Below the pieces are notes generated by a model that was not told where the DNA came from, searched no databases, and saw nothing but the letters and a program-made list of their open reading frames with translations. Shown here in pieces: positions 38,207 to 46,688 of a DNA stretch of 64,000 nucleotides. The first letter of the stretch is position 1. Every line of letters starts with the position of its first letter. Location of the stretch: the IMG/VR virus record IMGVR_UViG_3300046787_000327, positions 1 through 64,000 of that record. One strand, given 5' to 3'. The translations under genes and the position numbers were made by a program. This DNA is from a virus.

Positions 38207-38611
38207 ATGAATCTAGAGAATCCAAACAAAAAGCGTAAGAACCTGCCCAAGATGAAGGGGCAAGTCGGTGAATCCCGTGTTAAGGTTATTGAAAAGCACT
38301 ATGACTGGGGACTATATGTATACAAGAAGGCCAACGGCAAGTGGTTTACAGACGGAACTGGATCAGTCCTAAACATTGAATCAATGAAGGGCGACATCTC
38401 TGCTATCTCTAAGTTGAAGGATGCAGCAAAATATTACGGGGATCCAGGAGACGGAACATGTGTATTCGTACCAGGATTAACAAGAATTACAGAAGAGGAA
38501 TACTCAGAGCAAAAAGAACGCCTAGCAGAAGGACTCATTCCATCTATGAATGACCTTGGTGCATGGAAGGCTGCTCAGGACACATTCAACAAGTATGGAA
38601 GTGACGAGTAG
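38207..38611 (+). CDS. Hypothetical protein upstream of portal, 134 aa
   Basis: Lys-rich start (NKKRKNLPKMKGQVG), then YDWGLYVYKKANGKWFTDG and a helical C terminus. Family not recognised; position directly before the portal gene suggests a head-assembly or packaging role, but it has no terminase motif. Its TAG shares a base with the portal GTG. Confidence 0.6.
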   Translation: MNLENPNKKRKNLPKMKGQVGESRVKVIEKHYDWGLYVYKKANGKWFTDGTGSVLNIESMKGDISAISKLKDAAKYYGDPGDGTCVFVPGLTRITEEEYSEQKERLAEGLIPSMNDLGAWKAAQDTFNKYGSDE

Positions 38612-40221
38612 TGTCTGAAGATATTGAGTATAGAATCCCAGCAAGAATTGATGATCTTCCTGAGATTGATGACACATTTCAGAAGCAAGATCCTTTTAAT
38701 AAAACATGGGATGAACTCAAGTCTTTAGAAGGTTTAGAGAATAACTTTAAGCGTCGTGCTACTCGTATGTCTAAAGTAGATGCACCACAGTCTTACATTG
38801 ATTCTGCAAGAGCAGAGAGCACTGGTATCGGCGGGGCAAAGTCAAAGGAAATTAATCCAGGACTTATTTACCGTAATGGCTATGGACTCTTTGATGTAAT
38901 TACACCACCATGGAATCTATATGAACTAGCAAACTACTACGACACATCTTTTGCCAACCACGCATCTATTGATGCTAAGGTAGAAAACATCGTTGGCCTT
39001 GGCTATGACTTTGAGGTGTCAGCACGGACAATGCTAAAGTTAGAATCCTCTACAGATCCTGATGCAGTTGGCAGAGCAAGAAAAAGAATTGAAAGAGCAA
39101 AGATTGAAGTTCGTGATTGGCTAGAGTCTCTCAATGATGAGGATTCTTTTACTGCTTCCATGGAAAAGGTTTTTACAGACCTTCAGGCAACTGGAAATGG
39201 ATACCTTGAAATTGGTAGAACAATTAAGGGCGAGATTGGATATGTTGGTCATATTCCAGCAACTACAATTCGTGTTCGTCGTTTGCGTGATGGCTTTGTT
39301 CAGGTCATTGGAAACAAGGTTGTTTACTTCCGTAATTTTGGGGGAAAGAATCAGAATCCACTTGGAACAGATCCAAGACCAAATGAGATCATCCACTTTA
39401 AGTCATACTCACCACTAAACACATTCTACGGTGTACCTGACATTATTTCAGCAATTAACTCACTATACGGTGATGCACTTGCTTCACAATACAACATTGA
39501 TTATTTTAGCAACAAGGCTGTCCCAAGATATGTTGTAACTCTTAAGGGTGCAAAGTTATCACCAGAGGCAGAAGACAAGATGTTTAGATTTTTGCAGACA
39601 GGTCTTAAGGGGCAGAATCACAGAACACTTTACATCCCACTCCCTGGAGATTCTGATACCAACAAAGTAGACTTTAATATGCAACCTGTTGAAAACGGAA
39701 TCCAGGAAGGCTCATTCAAGGAGTACCGTAAGCAGAACCGTGATGACATTCTTGTTGCACATCAGGTTCCACTTTCAAAACTTGGTGGAGGAGATTCGTC
39801 TGCAATCGCTGCAGCACTTGCACAGGATCGTACTTTTAAGGAGCAGGTTGCAAGACCAGCACAAGACAAACTTAACAAGATGATCAATAAGATCATTCGT
39901 GAAAAGACAGACATCTTAGATTTTAAGTTTAACGAACTCACCCTAACAGATGAGATTGCACAGTCTCAAATTCTTGAGCGTTATGTTAAGAATCAGATCA
40001 TGGTTCCTAATGAAGCAAGAGTTATTCTTGGAATGCCACAGCGTGACGGTGGAGATAAGCCAGTCGAAGCAAAGCCAGCAGGAGAAAATAATCCTGCAGA
40101 CCGTGCAAGAGATGGCGAAAGAGTAAATAATAATTCAGATAGTTCATCAACAGTTGCAGGTCGTAACCCAAAGGGTGAAGGCCGTAAGTTTGACGACTTG
40201 TCTGAAATGTCCGAATTGTAA
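38611..40221 (+). CDS. Portal protein, 536 aa
   Basis: HK97/PBSX-family portal: FANHASIDAKVENIVGLGYD (wing), LQATGNGYLEIGR, HIPATTIRVRR, GVPDIISAINSLYGDALASQ, NIDYFSNKAVPRYVV, and VAHQVPLSKLG. It forms the dodecameric ring through which DNA enters and the tail docks. The C-terminal 70 residues are Pro/Glu/Asn-rich and probably disordered. GTG start overlapping the preceding stop. Confidence 0.9.
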   Translation: MSEDIEYRIPARIDDLPEIDDTFQKQDPFNKTWDELKSLEGLENNFKRRATRMSKVDAPQSYIDSARAESTGIGGAKSKEINPGLIYRNGYGLFDVITPPWNLYELANYYDTSFANHASIDAKVENIVGLGYDFEVSARTMLKLESSTDPDAVGRARKRIERAKIEVRDWLESLNDEDSFTASMEKVFTDLQATGNGYLEIGRTIKGEIGYVGHIPATTIRVRRLRDGFVQVIGNKVVYFRNFGGKNQNPLGTDPRPNEIIHFKSYSPLNTFYGVPDIISAINSLYGDALASQYNIDYFSNKAVPRYVVTLKGAKLSPEAEDKMFRFLQTGLKGQNHRTLYIPLPGDSDTNKVDFNMQPVENGIQEGSFKEYRKQNRDDILVAHQVPLSKLGGGDSSAIAAALAQDRTFKEQVARPAQDKLNKMINKIIREKTDILDFKFNELTLTDEIAQSQILERYVKNQIMVPNEARVILGMPQRDGGDKPVEAKPAGENNPADRARDGERVNNNSDSSSTVAGRNPKGEGRKFDDLSEMSEL

Positions 40222-40240
40222 CATATATTAAAAAAGGGTA

Positions 40241-40246
40241 TATAAT
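40241..40246 (+). promoter_or_regulatory. -10 TATAAT before the protease-scaffold gene
   Basis: TATAAT 40241-40246, 9 nt, ATG at 40256. No TG extension and no clear ribosome site. Confidence 0.5.
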
Positions 40247-40255
40247 AGACTAACC

Positions 40256-41608
40256 ATGACAATATCTAAAGCACATTGGAATGCTGAGGGTGAGAATCTT
40301 CGCCTTTCAATGCCATTCAGTAAAGTCGATAAAGAGAGACGTACAGTCTCTGGTTTCGCATCTCTAGATAATCTAGACAAGCAGATGGACATTGTTACAG
40401 CAGAAGCGTCAATGGCTGCATTTGCAAAGTTCCGTGGTAACATTCGTGAAATGCATCAGCCTTCAGCAGTTGGCAAGATGGTAAACTTTAAAGAAGATAA
40501 GTATTTTGATCCAGAGACAAAGAAGTTTTACAAGGGCGTTTATGTCTCCGCCTATATTTCCAAGGGTGCACAAGATGCATGGGAGAAAGTCCTAGATGGA
40601 ACCTATACAGGTTTTTCTATTGGGGGACGAATGAACAAGTGGGATGACGCTTATGATGAGAAGTCAGATTCACAGATTAGAATTATTAAGGAGTACGACC
40701 TAGTTGAGTTATCACTAGTTGACTCACCAGCAAATCAGTTTGCAAATATTGTTTCAGTAGAAAAGGTTGATGGCGTTGATATGATCAAGGGCGATGAGAC
40801 TGTAGTAGAGAATGTTTTTTGGGATAAGGAATCTGGAATTGTTACTGTTTCAGAGAATGAGTCAGAAGTTAGCCCCGTCTCTGGCGAACCAATGAAGAAT
40901 ATAGGATTCGTTGAAAAAACGGATAACGAAAAAGTAAATATGATAAAGTTCTTAGTTGATAGTGCTAAAGGCATTAATACTTCTAAGATTACCAAGGAGG
41001 TAAATCCTATGACAGAAGAAACAACAGCAGTTGTCGAAGCACCAGTTGCAGAAGCAACAGATGCTCCTGCAGCAGAAGCAGTAGTTGAATCAGTTGAGGT
41101 TGCTCCAGAGGCGGATGCAAAGGCAGACACCGTAGAGGCAGAAGACGAAACAACAGAAAAGGCTGCAAAGCCACATGCTGATGAAGAAACTCCTGCAGAA
41201 GACGCTGGCGAAAAGCCAGGGGATGAAGAAGCGGAAGACAAGAAGCCAATGGCACCAAAGTCAGATGAAGTAATTGCAGAGTCAATTGCAGAAATCAAGA
41301 ATACTCTAACATCAGCCTTTAGCGACCTAGTATCAACAGTCAAATCATTACAAGCCGAAGTGGAATCACTTAAGGTTTCAAAGGTTGATGTTGAAGTAGT
41401 AAAGGAATCATTTGATTCAGTAGCAAAAGATATTGCTGCAGTATCAACTGGTTTTAATGAGTTTGGTAAGCGTGTAGATGCTGTAGAAGCAGACACCGCT
41501 TTCCGAAAGTCTGGCGATCTCGGCGAGATTGTACAGGATCAACCTGAAATGGTTGAAAAATCCCTATGGGGCGGTAGTTTCCTCAAAACAGCCGATCTAT
41601 TAAGTTAG
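40256..41608 (+). CDS. Prohead protease fused to scaffold domain, 450 aa
   Basis: The N-terminal 170 residues are an XkdF/S78-type prohead serine protease: catalytic His in REMH (H67), Ser in GFSIGG (S121), and ELSLVDSPAN. A linker leads to a very acidic Ala/Glu/Pro region (252-345) and a coiled-coil C terminus (about 345-420), typical of a scaffold. The protease cleaves scaffold after shell assembly. An in-frame internal start with a perfect AAGGAGG (ATG at 41009) would make the scaffold alone. Confidence 0.85.
   Translation: MTISKAHWNAEGENLRLSMPFSKVDKERRTVSGFASLDNLDKQMDIVTAEASMAAFAKFRGNIREMHQPSAVGKMVNFKEDKYFDPETKKFYKGVYVSAYISKGAQDAWEKVLDGTYTGFSIGGRMNKWDDAYDEKSDSQIRIIKEYDLVELSLVDSPANQFANIVSVEKVDGVDMIKGDETVVENVFWDKESGIVTVSENESEVSPVSGEPMKNIGFVEKTDNEKVNMIKFLVDSAKGINTSKITKEVNPMTEETTAVVEAPVAEATDAPAAEAVVESVEVAPEADAKADTVEAEDETTEKAAKPHADEETPAEDAGEKPGDEEAEDKKPMAPKSDEVIAESIAEIKNTLTSAFSDLVSTVKSLQAEVESLKVSKVDVEVVKESFDSVAKDIAAVSTGFNEFGKRVDAVEADTAFRKSGDLGEIVQDQPEMVEKSLWGGSFLKTADLLS
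40994..41011 (+). promoter_or_regulatory. Internal ribosome site and in-frame start for a nested scaffold
   Basis: AAGGAGG (40994-41000), 8-nt spacer, ATG (41009-41011) at codon 252, in frame. Product would be 199 aa, MTEETTAVVEAP and onward, exactly the scaffold part. This recalls lambda C / Nu3. Confidence 0.7.
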
Positions 41609-41629
41609 AAAATCACAGGAGGTGACAAT

Positions 41630-42781
41630 ATGTCGGAACAAAATCTAGAAAAGAACCAGCCTGGAACATCAGGACAACTTGGTGGCACAGCCCCAGGATT
41701 GTATCAGGGACAAGGTGCATTCGCATCAGGCTCAGACGCAGGTTCAAACGTACCAGGTAACTACACAGATGGTGGCGCATTGGGGAATATCCCAAACGCA
41801 CTCACTGGAGTTACATCAGGTCCAAACGCAGTAAATCCTTCAGGTGAGGCTGCAAGCGGTATCCTACGCCCAGAGCAAGCACGTCGTTTTATTGACTACG
41901 TGTGGGATGCAACAATCCTCGCCCAAGATGGCCGTCGTGTTACTATGAGAGCCAATACAATGGAACTCGAAAAGGTAAACGTCGGAGAGCGTGTAATCCG
42001 TGCTGCTGCACAGGCAGTCGGAGACTACACAAACGCAGGTGCAACATTCTCAAAGGTTGAATTGACTACAAAGAAGATTCGTCTTGACTGGGAAGTATCT
42101 GCAGAAGCACTAGAAGATAACATCGAAGGTGCAGCACTTGAAGACCACATCGTTCGTCTTATGACAAACGCATTTGGTAATGACATTGAGGACCTTGCCA
42201 TTAATGGTACAGGTGACTCAGCAGATGGAGCATTCCTCGGAATCATGAACGGTTTCGTAAACCGTGTCAAGGAAGACGGAGATGCACATGAAGCAGTCGT
42301 AACAGTATCTAACGATAACTGGACAACTGATGCAATGCAGAAGATCATCCTCGCAATGCCACGTAAGTATCGTGCTATCAAGTCTAACTTGAAGTTCTAT
42401 GCTGGTACAGACGCATTCCAGGGAATCATCAAGAACAACGGTACACTTGCAGACGCAATCGCTGAAGCATTCGCTGGTACACCAGCAGGTACCCCTGCAA
42501 ACCGTCAGGCATACCTTGATGGCGCAGCACAGACATTCGGTGGAGCACGTACAACTCGTGTTCTCGGAATCGATGTGCAGGAAGTTCCTTACTACCCTGC
42601 AGGATATGTAGATCTTACATTCCCACAGAACCGTGTATGGGGATTCCAGCGTGACATCACTGTAAACCGTGAATACAAGCCAAAGAAGGACACTGTAGAA
42701 TATACAGTCTTCGTTCGCTTCGGTATTCAATGGGAAGAGCAGGATGCAATTGCATTCGCTGATGCTGCTTCAGATTCATAA
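41630..42781 (+). CDS. Major capsid protein (HK97 fold), 383 aa
   Basis: A Gly/Ser/Asn-rich N-terminal arm (1-75) precedes the HK97-type core: LRPEQARRFIDYVWDATI, KVELTTKKIRLDWEVSAEAL, EDNIEGAALEDHIVRLMTNA, NGTGDSADGAFLGIMNGF, a P-domain/E-loop region, and the C-terminal FRFGIQWEEQDAIAF-like strand (FVRFGIQWEEQDA). Perfect GGAGGTGA ribosome site, consistent with very high expression, and a strong hairpin follows. Position after the protease-scaffold is canonical. Confidence 0.93.
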   Translation: MSEQNLEKNQPGTSGQLGGTAPGLYQGQGAFASGSDAGSNVPGNYTDGGALGNIPNALTGVTSGPNAVNPSGEAASGILRPEQARRFIDYVWDATILAQDGRRVTMRANTMELEKVNVGERVIRAAAQAVGDYTNAGATFSKVELTTKKIRLDWEVSAEALEDNIEGAALEDHIVRLMTNAFGNDIEDLAINGTGDSADGAFLGIMNGFVNRVKEDGDAHEAVVTVSNDNWTTDAMQKIILAMPRKYRAIKSNLKFYAGTDAFQGIIKNNGTLADAIAEAFAGTPAGTPANRQAYLDGAAQTFGGARTTRVLGIDVQEVPYYPAGYVDLTFPQNRVWGFQRDITVNREYKPKKDTVEYTVFVRFGIQWEEQDAIAFADAASDS

Positions 42782-42800
42782 TCTGTAACAGTACACTTTT

Positions 42801-42834
42801 AGGGGGAGTAGGAGTTAACGCTCCTGCTCCCCTT
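42801..42834 (+). terminator. Strong hairpin after the capsid gene
   Basis: About 14-bp stem (AGGGGGAGTAGGAG with CTCCTGCTCCCCTT, two G-U pairs), 6-nt loop TTAACG. No long U-run, so it may only partly stop transcription or protect the capsid mRNA 3' end. A fresh promoter follows at 42846. Confidence 0.75.
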
Positions 42835-42845
42835 ATCACTTATAA

Positions 42846-42854
42846 TGATATAAT
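42846..42854 (+). promoter_or_regulatory. Extended -10 TGA-TATAAT
   Basis: TATAAT 42849-42854 (another TATAAT at 42841-42846); leader about 12 nt with CAGGAGGAAA before the ATG at 42873. Confidence 0.6.
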
Positions 42855-42872
42855 ACTATTCAGGAGGAAATC

Positions 42873-43349
42873 ATGGAAAATGTAAATGAAAATCCAATTG
42901 CAGAAGAAGCAGTTGTAGAAGATGCACCCGTTGTAGAATCAACAGAATTAATTTCTGAAGAGCCAAAGATCGAGGAAGCACCAGTCGAGCATGTAGAGGT
43001 AGAAGTAGTTGAAGAGGCTAAGGTTGAAGAACCAACAGCAGTTCGCACTAACGACTTTGGTCGTTCAACTTCAGAGCCACAGGCTCTCTCATCTGTTGTC
43101 AATGGTGTTATGGGCGTAAGCACAGCACCAAAGCCAGAGCCAAAGGCTCCAAAGAAGTCAGCAAAGAAGACTGAAGATCAGCCTGAGAAGGTTGCTATTC
43201 ACTCAACTAGAAATGTTACCTGGGAAGGTGTAGGCAAGGTTTACCGTGGCTATAACATCGTTTCTCAAGAAGCAGCAGACAAGTGGGTTACTCGCTCACA
43301 CATCCGCATCGCAACACCAGAAGAAGTTGCAAAGGAATTTGGTAAGTAA
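42873..43349 (+). CDS. Capsid-proximal hypothetical protein, 158 aa
   Basis: The N-terminal 55 residues are highly acidic, a Lys/Pro-rich linker (about 85-105) follows, and a compact C-terminal domain (RNVTWEGVGKVYRGYNIVS ... EVAKEFG) ends the protein. The last domain resembles small proteins found after capsid genes in actinophages. Could be a head decoration or connector-associated protein. Exact role unknown. Confidence 0.55.
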   Translation: MENVNENPIAEEAVVEDAPVVESTELISEEPKIEEAPVEHVEVEVVEEAKVEEPTAVRTNDFGRSTSEPQALSSVVNGVMGVSTAPKPEPKAPKKSAKKTEDQPEKVAIHSTRNVTWEGVGKVYRGYNIVSQEAADKWVTRSHIRIATPEEVAKEFGK

Positions 43350-43352
43350 GCA

Positions 43353-44261
43353 ATGGAAGTTATGAGAGTTCCACCCTATCCTTTAACGACTAAATGGACA
43401 CTACCCATACCAGATTATGAGTATGTTGTCTACGTTGAGGATTTGGTGGATCACTCATTTACAGAGACCAATATATCTTCTGATGAAAATGGTGTATTGA
43501 TCTATGAGTTACCTTTGTCACAAGTTCAATATGACCGTAAGTTCTTTATTAAATTCTACGATACAGAAAAAGAACACACATTATATGAAAGCAACCTAGA
43601 CATTATTCGTCCCTATGTCAATCCAGAAACATTAGGAACAACAGCAAGTGAGATCGCAGAATACAAAATGCTTGAACTCATTGCTCGCTCTATTGTCGAT
43701 ACTATTATTAATGATGGTTTTTATAACCACAAACAAGTTATCCAGTGCGTAGGCCAGGGTAGCGATTACTTACCACTATGGGTAGATTCATACAAAGTAC
43801 TAAAGGTATACGAGAACAATGTTTTAGTATTTGATGTTGATACACCAGAGTCAAATATTTATGATTATAAGATTACTTTAGACAATACTGCAGTTCAACG
43901 AGTTGTGACTGGTGCATACAATAACAATGAAATCGCACCACCAAATATGCCAGTTGCTCGTGGAGACTTAGGGTACTATGGATACCAAACAGTTTCTTTT
44001 CCACAGGGTTATGATTACACACTGATTGTTGATACAGGATATAAGGCTATCCCATCAGATGTTGAAGCAGCAGTTACAATGCTTATTGAAGATATTAAGT
44101 GTGGCAAGTTAGACTACTATAAGCGTTATGTAACAGCATACAATACAGATCAGTTTAGAATTCAATTTGATAAGTCCCTTCTTGAGGGTACTGGCAATAT
44201 GATCGTCGATAAGATTTTGGATAAGTATTCTAATACAATTACTAAACCTGGGTTGTTATAA
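43353..44261 (+). CDS. Head-to-tail connector / adaptor protein, 302 aa
   Basis: The N-terminal 100 residues are beta-rich. The central helical part (TASEIAEYKMLELIARSIVD) and a later DVEAAVTMLIEDIKCGKLDYY match the helical bundle of neck adaptors that attach below the portal. Position and size fit. Followed by one-base overlap (TAATG). Confidence 0.6.
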   Translation: MEVMRVPPYPLTTKWTLPIPDYEYVVYVEDLVDHSFTETNISSDENGVLIYELPLSQVQYDRKFFIKFYDTEKEHTLYESNLDIIRPYVNPETLGTTASEIAEYKMLELIARSIVDTIINDGFYNHKQVIQCVGQGSDYLPLWVDSYKVLKVYENNVLVFDVDTPESNIYDYKITLDNTAVQRVVTGAYNNNEIAPPNMPVARGDLGYYGYQTVSFPQGYDYTLIVDTGYKAIPSDVEAAVTMLIEDIKCGKLDYYKRYVTAYNTDQFRIQFDKSLLEGTGNMIVDKILDKYSNTITKPGLL

Positions 44262-44707
44262 TGATTTGCGAAACACCAGATTTCATGTTTCCAATGCAAG
44301 CAGATATCTTTTATCCAATTGTGTCCCAAGGTCTTTACGGAGATCTTAATAAGCAGTGGATCATAGATAAAACAATCATTGGTAATTTTATTCCACTTAG
44401 CAAGTCTGGCAAAGAAGAAATTACACCCAATGTAAATATCACCAAGGAGTCAATTTTGGTGGGTAGAGTCAAGCATGACATTCGTATCTCAACCAAAGAA
44501 GATGGTAACTCTGTAACTAACATTATTGTCACAAACATTAAAGATAGAAATGGCAACGCCGTATACACAGAGACTTCTGGCCCACGTAAGGGCAAGTCTA
44601 CGATATACGAAATAGCCACCCAGGAGCCTTATCTAGGCCCTTTTGGAAGCGTGGAGTACTACAATGTGGTATTGCGTAGATCTGAGAACCAGGCGAGTGA
44701 CGCATGA
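44261..44707 (+). CDS. Head-closure (stopper) type protein, 148 aa
   Basis: MICETPDFMFPMQADIFYPI, then beta strands with IIGNFIPLSKSG and VEYYNVVLRRSE. Size and order after the adaptor fit a head-completion protein that seals DNA in the head. Assigned mainly by synteny. Overlaps the next gene by four bases (ATGA). Confidence 0.55.
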   Translation: MICETPDFMFPMQADIFYPIVSQGLYGDLNKQWIIDKTIIGNFIPLSKSGKEEITPNVNITKESILVGRVKHDIRISTKEDGNSVTNIIVTNIKDRNGNAVYTETSGPRKGKSTIYEIATQEPYLGPFGSVEYYNVVLRRSENQASDA

Positions 44708-45378
44708 TTAAAGTTAAAATGAATAGTGCAGCATTTCGCAAAGACATGGAAAATATCATAGACTACTCAACTGGATTCCTTGAGGGTGTTCAACTTGGCA
44801 AAACACAGTTTTTAAAAAATCTAGGTCCAGCGATTACAGAGCAAGCCTCACAGTTCATTGATGCGAATGCTAGAGTAGATTATCAATCATTGCACCATGT
44901 TTACGAATGGTCTCAGACTGGTAGTCCAGATGGCAGACTCTTTGATATCAACTTTACAGTAAGCAATCTTGGCTTATCATTTACTTCAAATATGAAGCAG
45001 TCTCAGTCTATAAAAGAAGGCTCTAGAGTTCCATTTGCAAACAAGGCAAATGTTATGGAAAAGGGAACGGCAGTAACTATTGCTCCAGTAAATGGAGAGG
45101 CGTTAAGATTTGAAGTAGGCGGAGAAGTTGTCTACACAAAGAAGCCAGTCATTGTACAAAATCCTGGAGGAAATACTCAGGGTCAGTTTGAGAATGTTTG
45201 GGATATGTTCTTTGGAAAATACTTTACGCAGGCATTCCTAAGATCAAGTGGTATTGCTCAGTACTTCTCTAAGCCAACAGTATACAAGCAAAACCTATCT
45301 GCTGGTAAAAAAGGCGGAAGACAAACTGGATTATCCATTGGATCTAAGTGGGTAGCAAACGCAGGGAAGGTATCATAA
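44704..45378 (+). CDS. Neck / tail-completion protein (HK97 gp10-like position), 224 aa
   Basis: MIKVKMNSAAFRKDMENIID with a helical start, ALRFEVGGEVVYTKKPVIVQ strand region and a basic C terminus (SAGKKGGRQTGLS). The layout resembles gp10-type minor structural proteins, somewhat longer than usual. By synteny it is a neck or tail-completion component. Confidence 0.55.
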   Translation: MIKVKMNSAAFRKDMENIIDYSTGFLEGVQLGKTQFLKNLGPAITEQASQFIDANARVDYQSLHHVYEWSQTGSPDGRLFDINFTVSNLGLSFTSNMKQSQSIKEGSRVPFANKANVMEKGTAVTIAPVNGEALRFEVGGEVVYTKKPVIVQNPGGNTQGQFENVWDMFFGKYFTQAFLRSSGIAQYFSKPTVYKQNLSAGKKGGRQTGLSIGSKWVANAGKVS

Positions 45379-45914
45379 TGGCAGAGTCAACACTAAACAC
45401 ACCAGGGCTGTGGGTAAACAAGTACCTACAAGAAAAGATATTTAATAACACAGACATTGCTATTCCATTTTTCCCACCAAGACCAACCACTATTGATGAC
45501 CTAACTGAGCAGTGGATTGTTATTAATGATGAAAGAATATCCTACCAAGGCGTTGTAGCCACGTATGACAGACTTATCAGAATGAGAAGGTCTCCATTCC
45601 CACATATCAAGTGTGAGCAGTTATTATACTATTTTTATGCAACCCAAGAAAATGTTACAGAAAGCATGGTCAGAATTCAAGAGGCAGTCCTAAGACTTAT
45701 GGACCGTGGGGACGAAACAGCCGAAGAGATCAACAACTGGGCTAAAGGAAAGACCATCGGAGGTCTTGAGCCAAAATTCTACTTCCACAACTTCAAGGTC
45801 TATCAACTAGAAGAGGTTAGAGATATCATTGATTTCGGAACAGCCAGAACATATGGCGGAAATAAGATTATTATTGATTTTGATTATCACCAGCATAACG
45901 ACATAACCAAGTAG
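45378..45914 (+). CDS. Tail terminator-like protein, 178 aa
   Basis: ATG at 45378 shares a base with the preceding stop (TAATG); a frame opening at 45348 is inside the upstream gene. MAESTLNTPGLWVNKYLQEK, a central CEQLLYYFYATQENVTESMV and a C-terminal strand DFGTARTYGGNKIIIDFDYH. Order before the tail tube gene fits the terminator that stops tube growth. Confidence 0.6.
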   Translation: MAESTLNTPGLWVNKYLQEKIFNNTDIAIPFFPPRPTTIDDLTEQWIVINDERISYQGVVATYDRLIRMRRSPFPHIKCEQLLYYFYATQENVTESMVRIQEAVLRLMDRGDETAEEINNWAKGKTIGGLEPKFYFHNFKVYQLEEVRDIIDFGTARTYGGNKIIIDFDYHQHNDITK

Positions 45915-45935
45915 GTTATTTTACCATAAAAGGGA

Positions 45936-45944
45936 TGTTATAAT
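45936..45944 (+). promoter_or_regulatory. Extended -10 TGT-TATAAT for the tail tube gene
   Basis: TATAAT 45939-45944; leader of about 47 nt with AAAGAGGTG before the ATG at 45998. Confidence 0.6.
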
Positions 45945-45997
45945 TGTAACGAGGAAACAAGCCCTTTATTCTATAAGAAAAAAAGAGGTGAAACACT

Positions 45998-46624
45998 ATG
46001 GCAGAATATACAAGAGGTACTAGCAACAACATCATCGTTGGTGCTGCAGCACTTTTTACATACGAAGCAGGCGTTTTAACAGACGCCGACCTTCCAGCAT
46101 ACGTAGATGGCGATTCATTCCGTAAGACACTTACAAATGACGCTGACTTCCGTAACGTTGGATACACAATGAACGGCCTTGAGATCCAGTTCCAACCTGA
46201 CTTCGGTGAAGTTAAGGTTGACCAGGTTCTTGACGTTGCTAAGTTGTACAAGCAGGGAATGCAGGTCTCATTGAAGACAACATTCGCTGAATCAACTCTT
46301 GAGAACCTTTTGTTCTCATTAGCAGGTAAGGATTCAGACCTCGCATCAGCAGGTGGAAATCCAACACTCAACCTTACTGCAGGAGACATCGGCGAATGCC
46401 CTGTTGAGCGTGGTTTGGTTGCAGTAGGTCCAGGTACAGGTGACTGTGCTGTTGGATCAGAACTCGAAAGAGTCTATGTTGCATACCGTGCACTCTCAAT
46501 TGAGAATGTTACAGTATCTGCAAAGCGTGACGAGGCGACAATGTTCGAAGTATCATTCCGCCTACTTCCAAATGACAATGCGTCATATGGTAAGATCGTT
46601 GACCGCACAGTACCAGCATCATAA
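45998..46624 (+). CDS. Major tail tube protein, 208 aa
   Basis: Size, position and beta-rich sequence fit: NNIIVGAAALFTYEAGVLTD, DFRNVGYTMNGLEIQFQPDF, then a late IENVTVSAKRDEATMFEVSF strand pair typical of tail tube subunits. Own promoter, a ribosome site and a strong terminator flank it, as expected for an abundant protein. Codons are more GC-rich than in neighbouring genes, similar to the capsid gene. Confidence 0.85.
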   Translation: MAEYTRGTSNNIIVGAAALFTYEAGVLTDADLPAYVDGDSFRKTLTNDADFRNVGYTMNGLEIQFQPDFGEVKVDQVLDVAKLYKQGMQVSLKTTFAESTLENLLFSLAGKDSDLASAGGNPTLNLTAGDIGECPVERGLVAVGPGTGDCAVGSELERVYVAYRALSIENVTVSAKRDEATMFEVSFRLLPNDNASYGKIVDRTVPAS

Positions 46625-46640
46625 TACAACTAAATATGAG

Positions 46641-46674
46641 AGGCTCAATCCTTCGGGGTTGGGCCTTTCTTTTT
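46641..46674 (+). terminator. Intrinsic terminator after the tail tube gene
   Basis: AGGCTCAATCC-TTCG-GGGTTGGGCCT, an 11-bp stem with a TTCG tetraloop, followed by TTCTTTTT. Textbook structure; the next -10 box begins within 3 nt. Confidence 0.93.
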
Positions 46675-46682
46675 GGTATACT
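46674..46682 (+). promoter_or_regulatory. Extended -10 TGG-TATACT, leaderless arrangement
   Basis: TATACT 46677-46682 directly after the terminator U-run; 6 nt to the ATG at 46689. Confidence 0.65.
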
Positions 46683-46688
46683 TATATA

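Noticed and set aside
38207-38611. Small terminase subunit
   Set aside because: Position before the portal is suggestive, but no helix-turn-helix or known small-terminase pattern is visible, and no large subunit is adjacent.
40735-41496. Long open frame on the minus strand opposite the scaffold
   Set aside because: Ser/Thr/Ala-rich shadow of the acidic GAA/GCA-rich coding strand; no ribosome site or promoter.
42025-42730. Minus-strand open frames opposite the capsid gene
   Set aside because: Overlap a strongly expressed gene with clear HK97-fold homology; composition is that of reverse-complement shadow.
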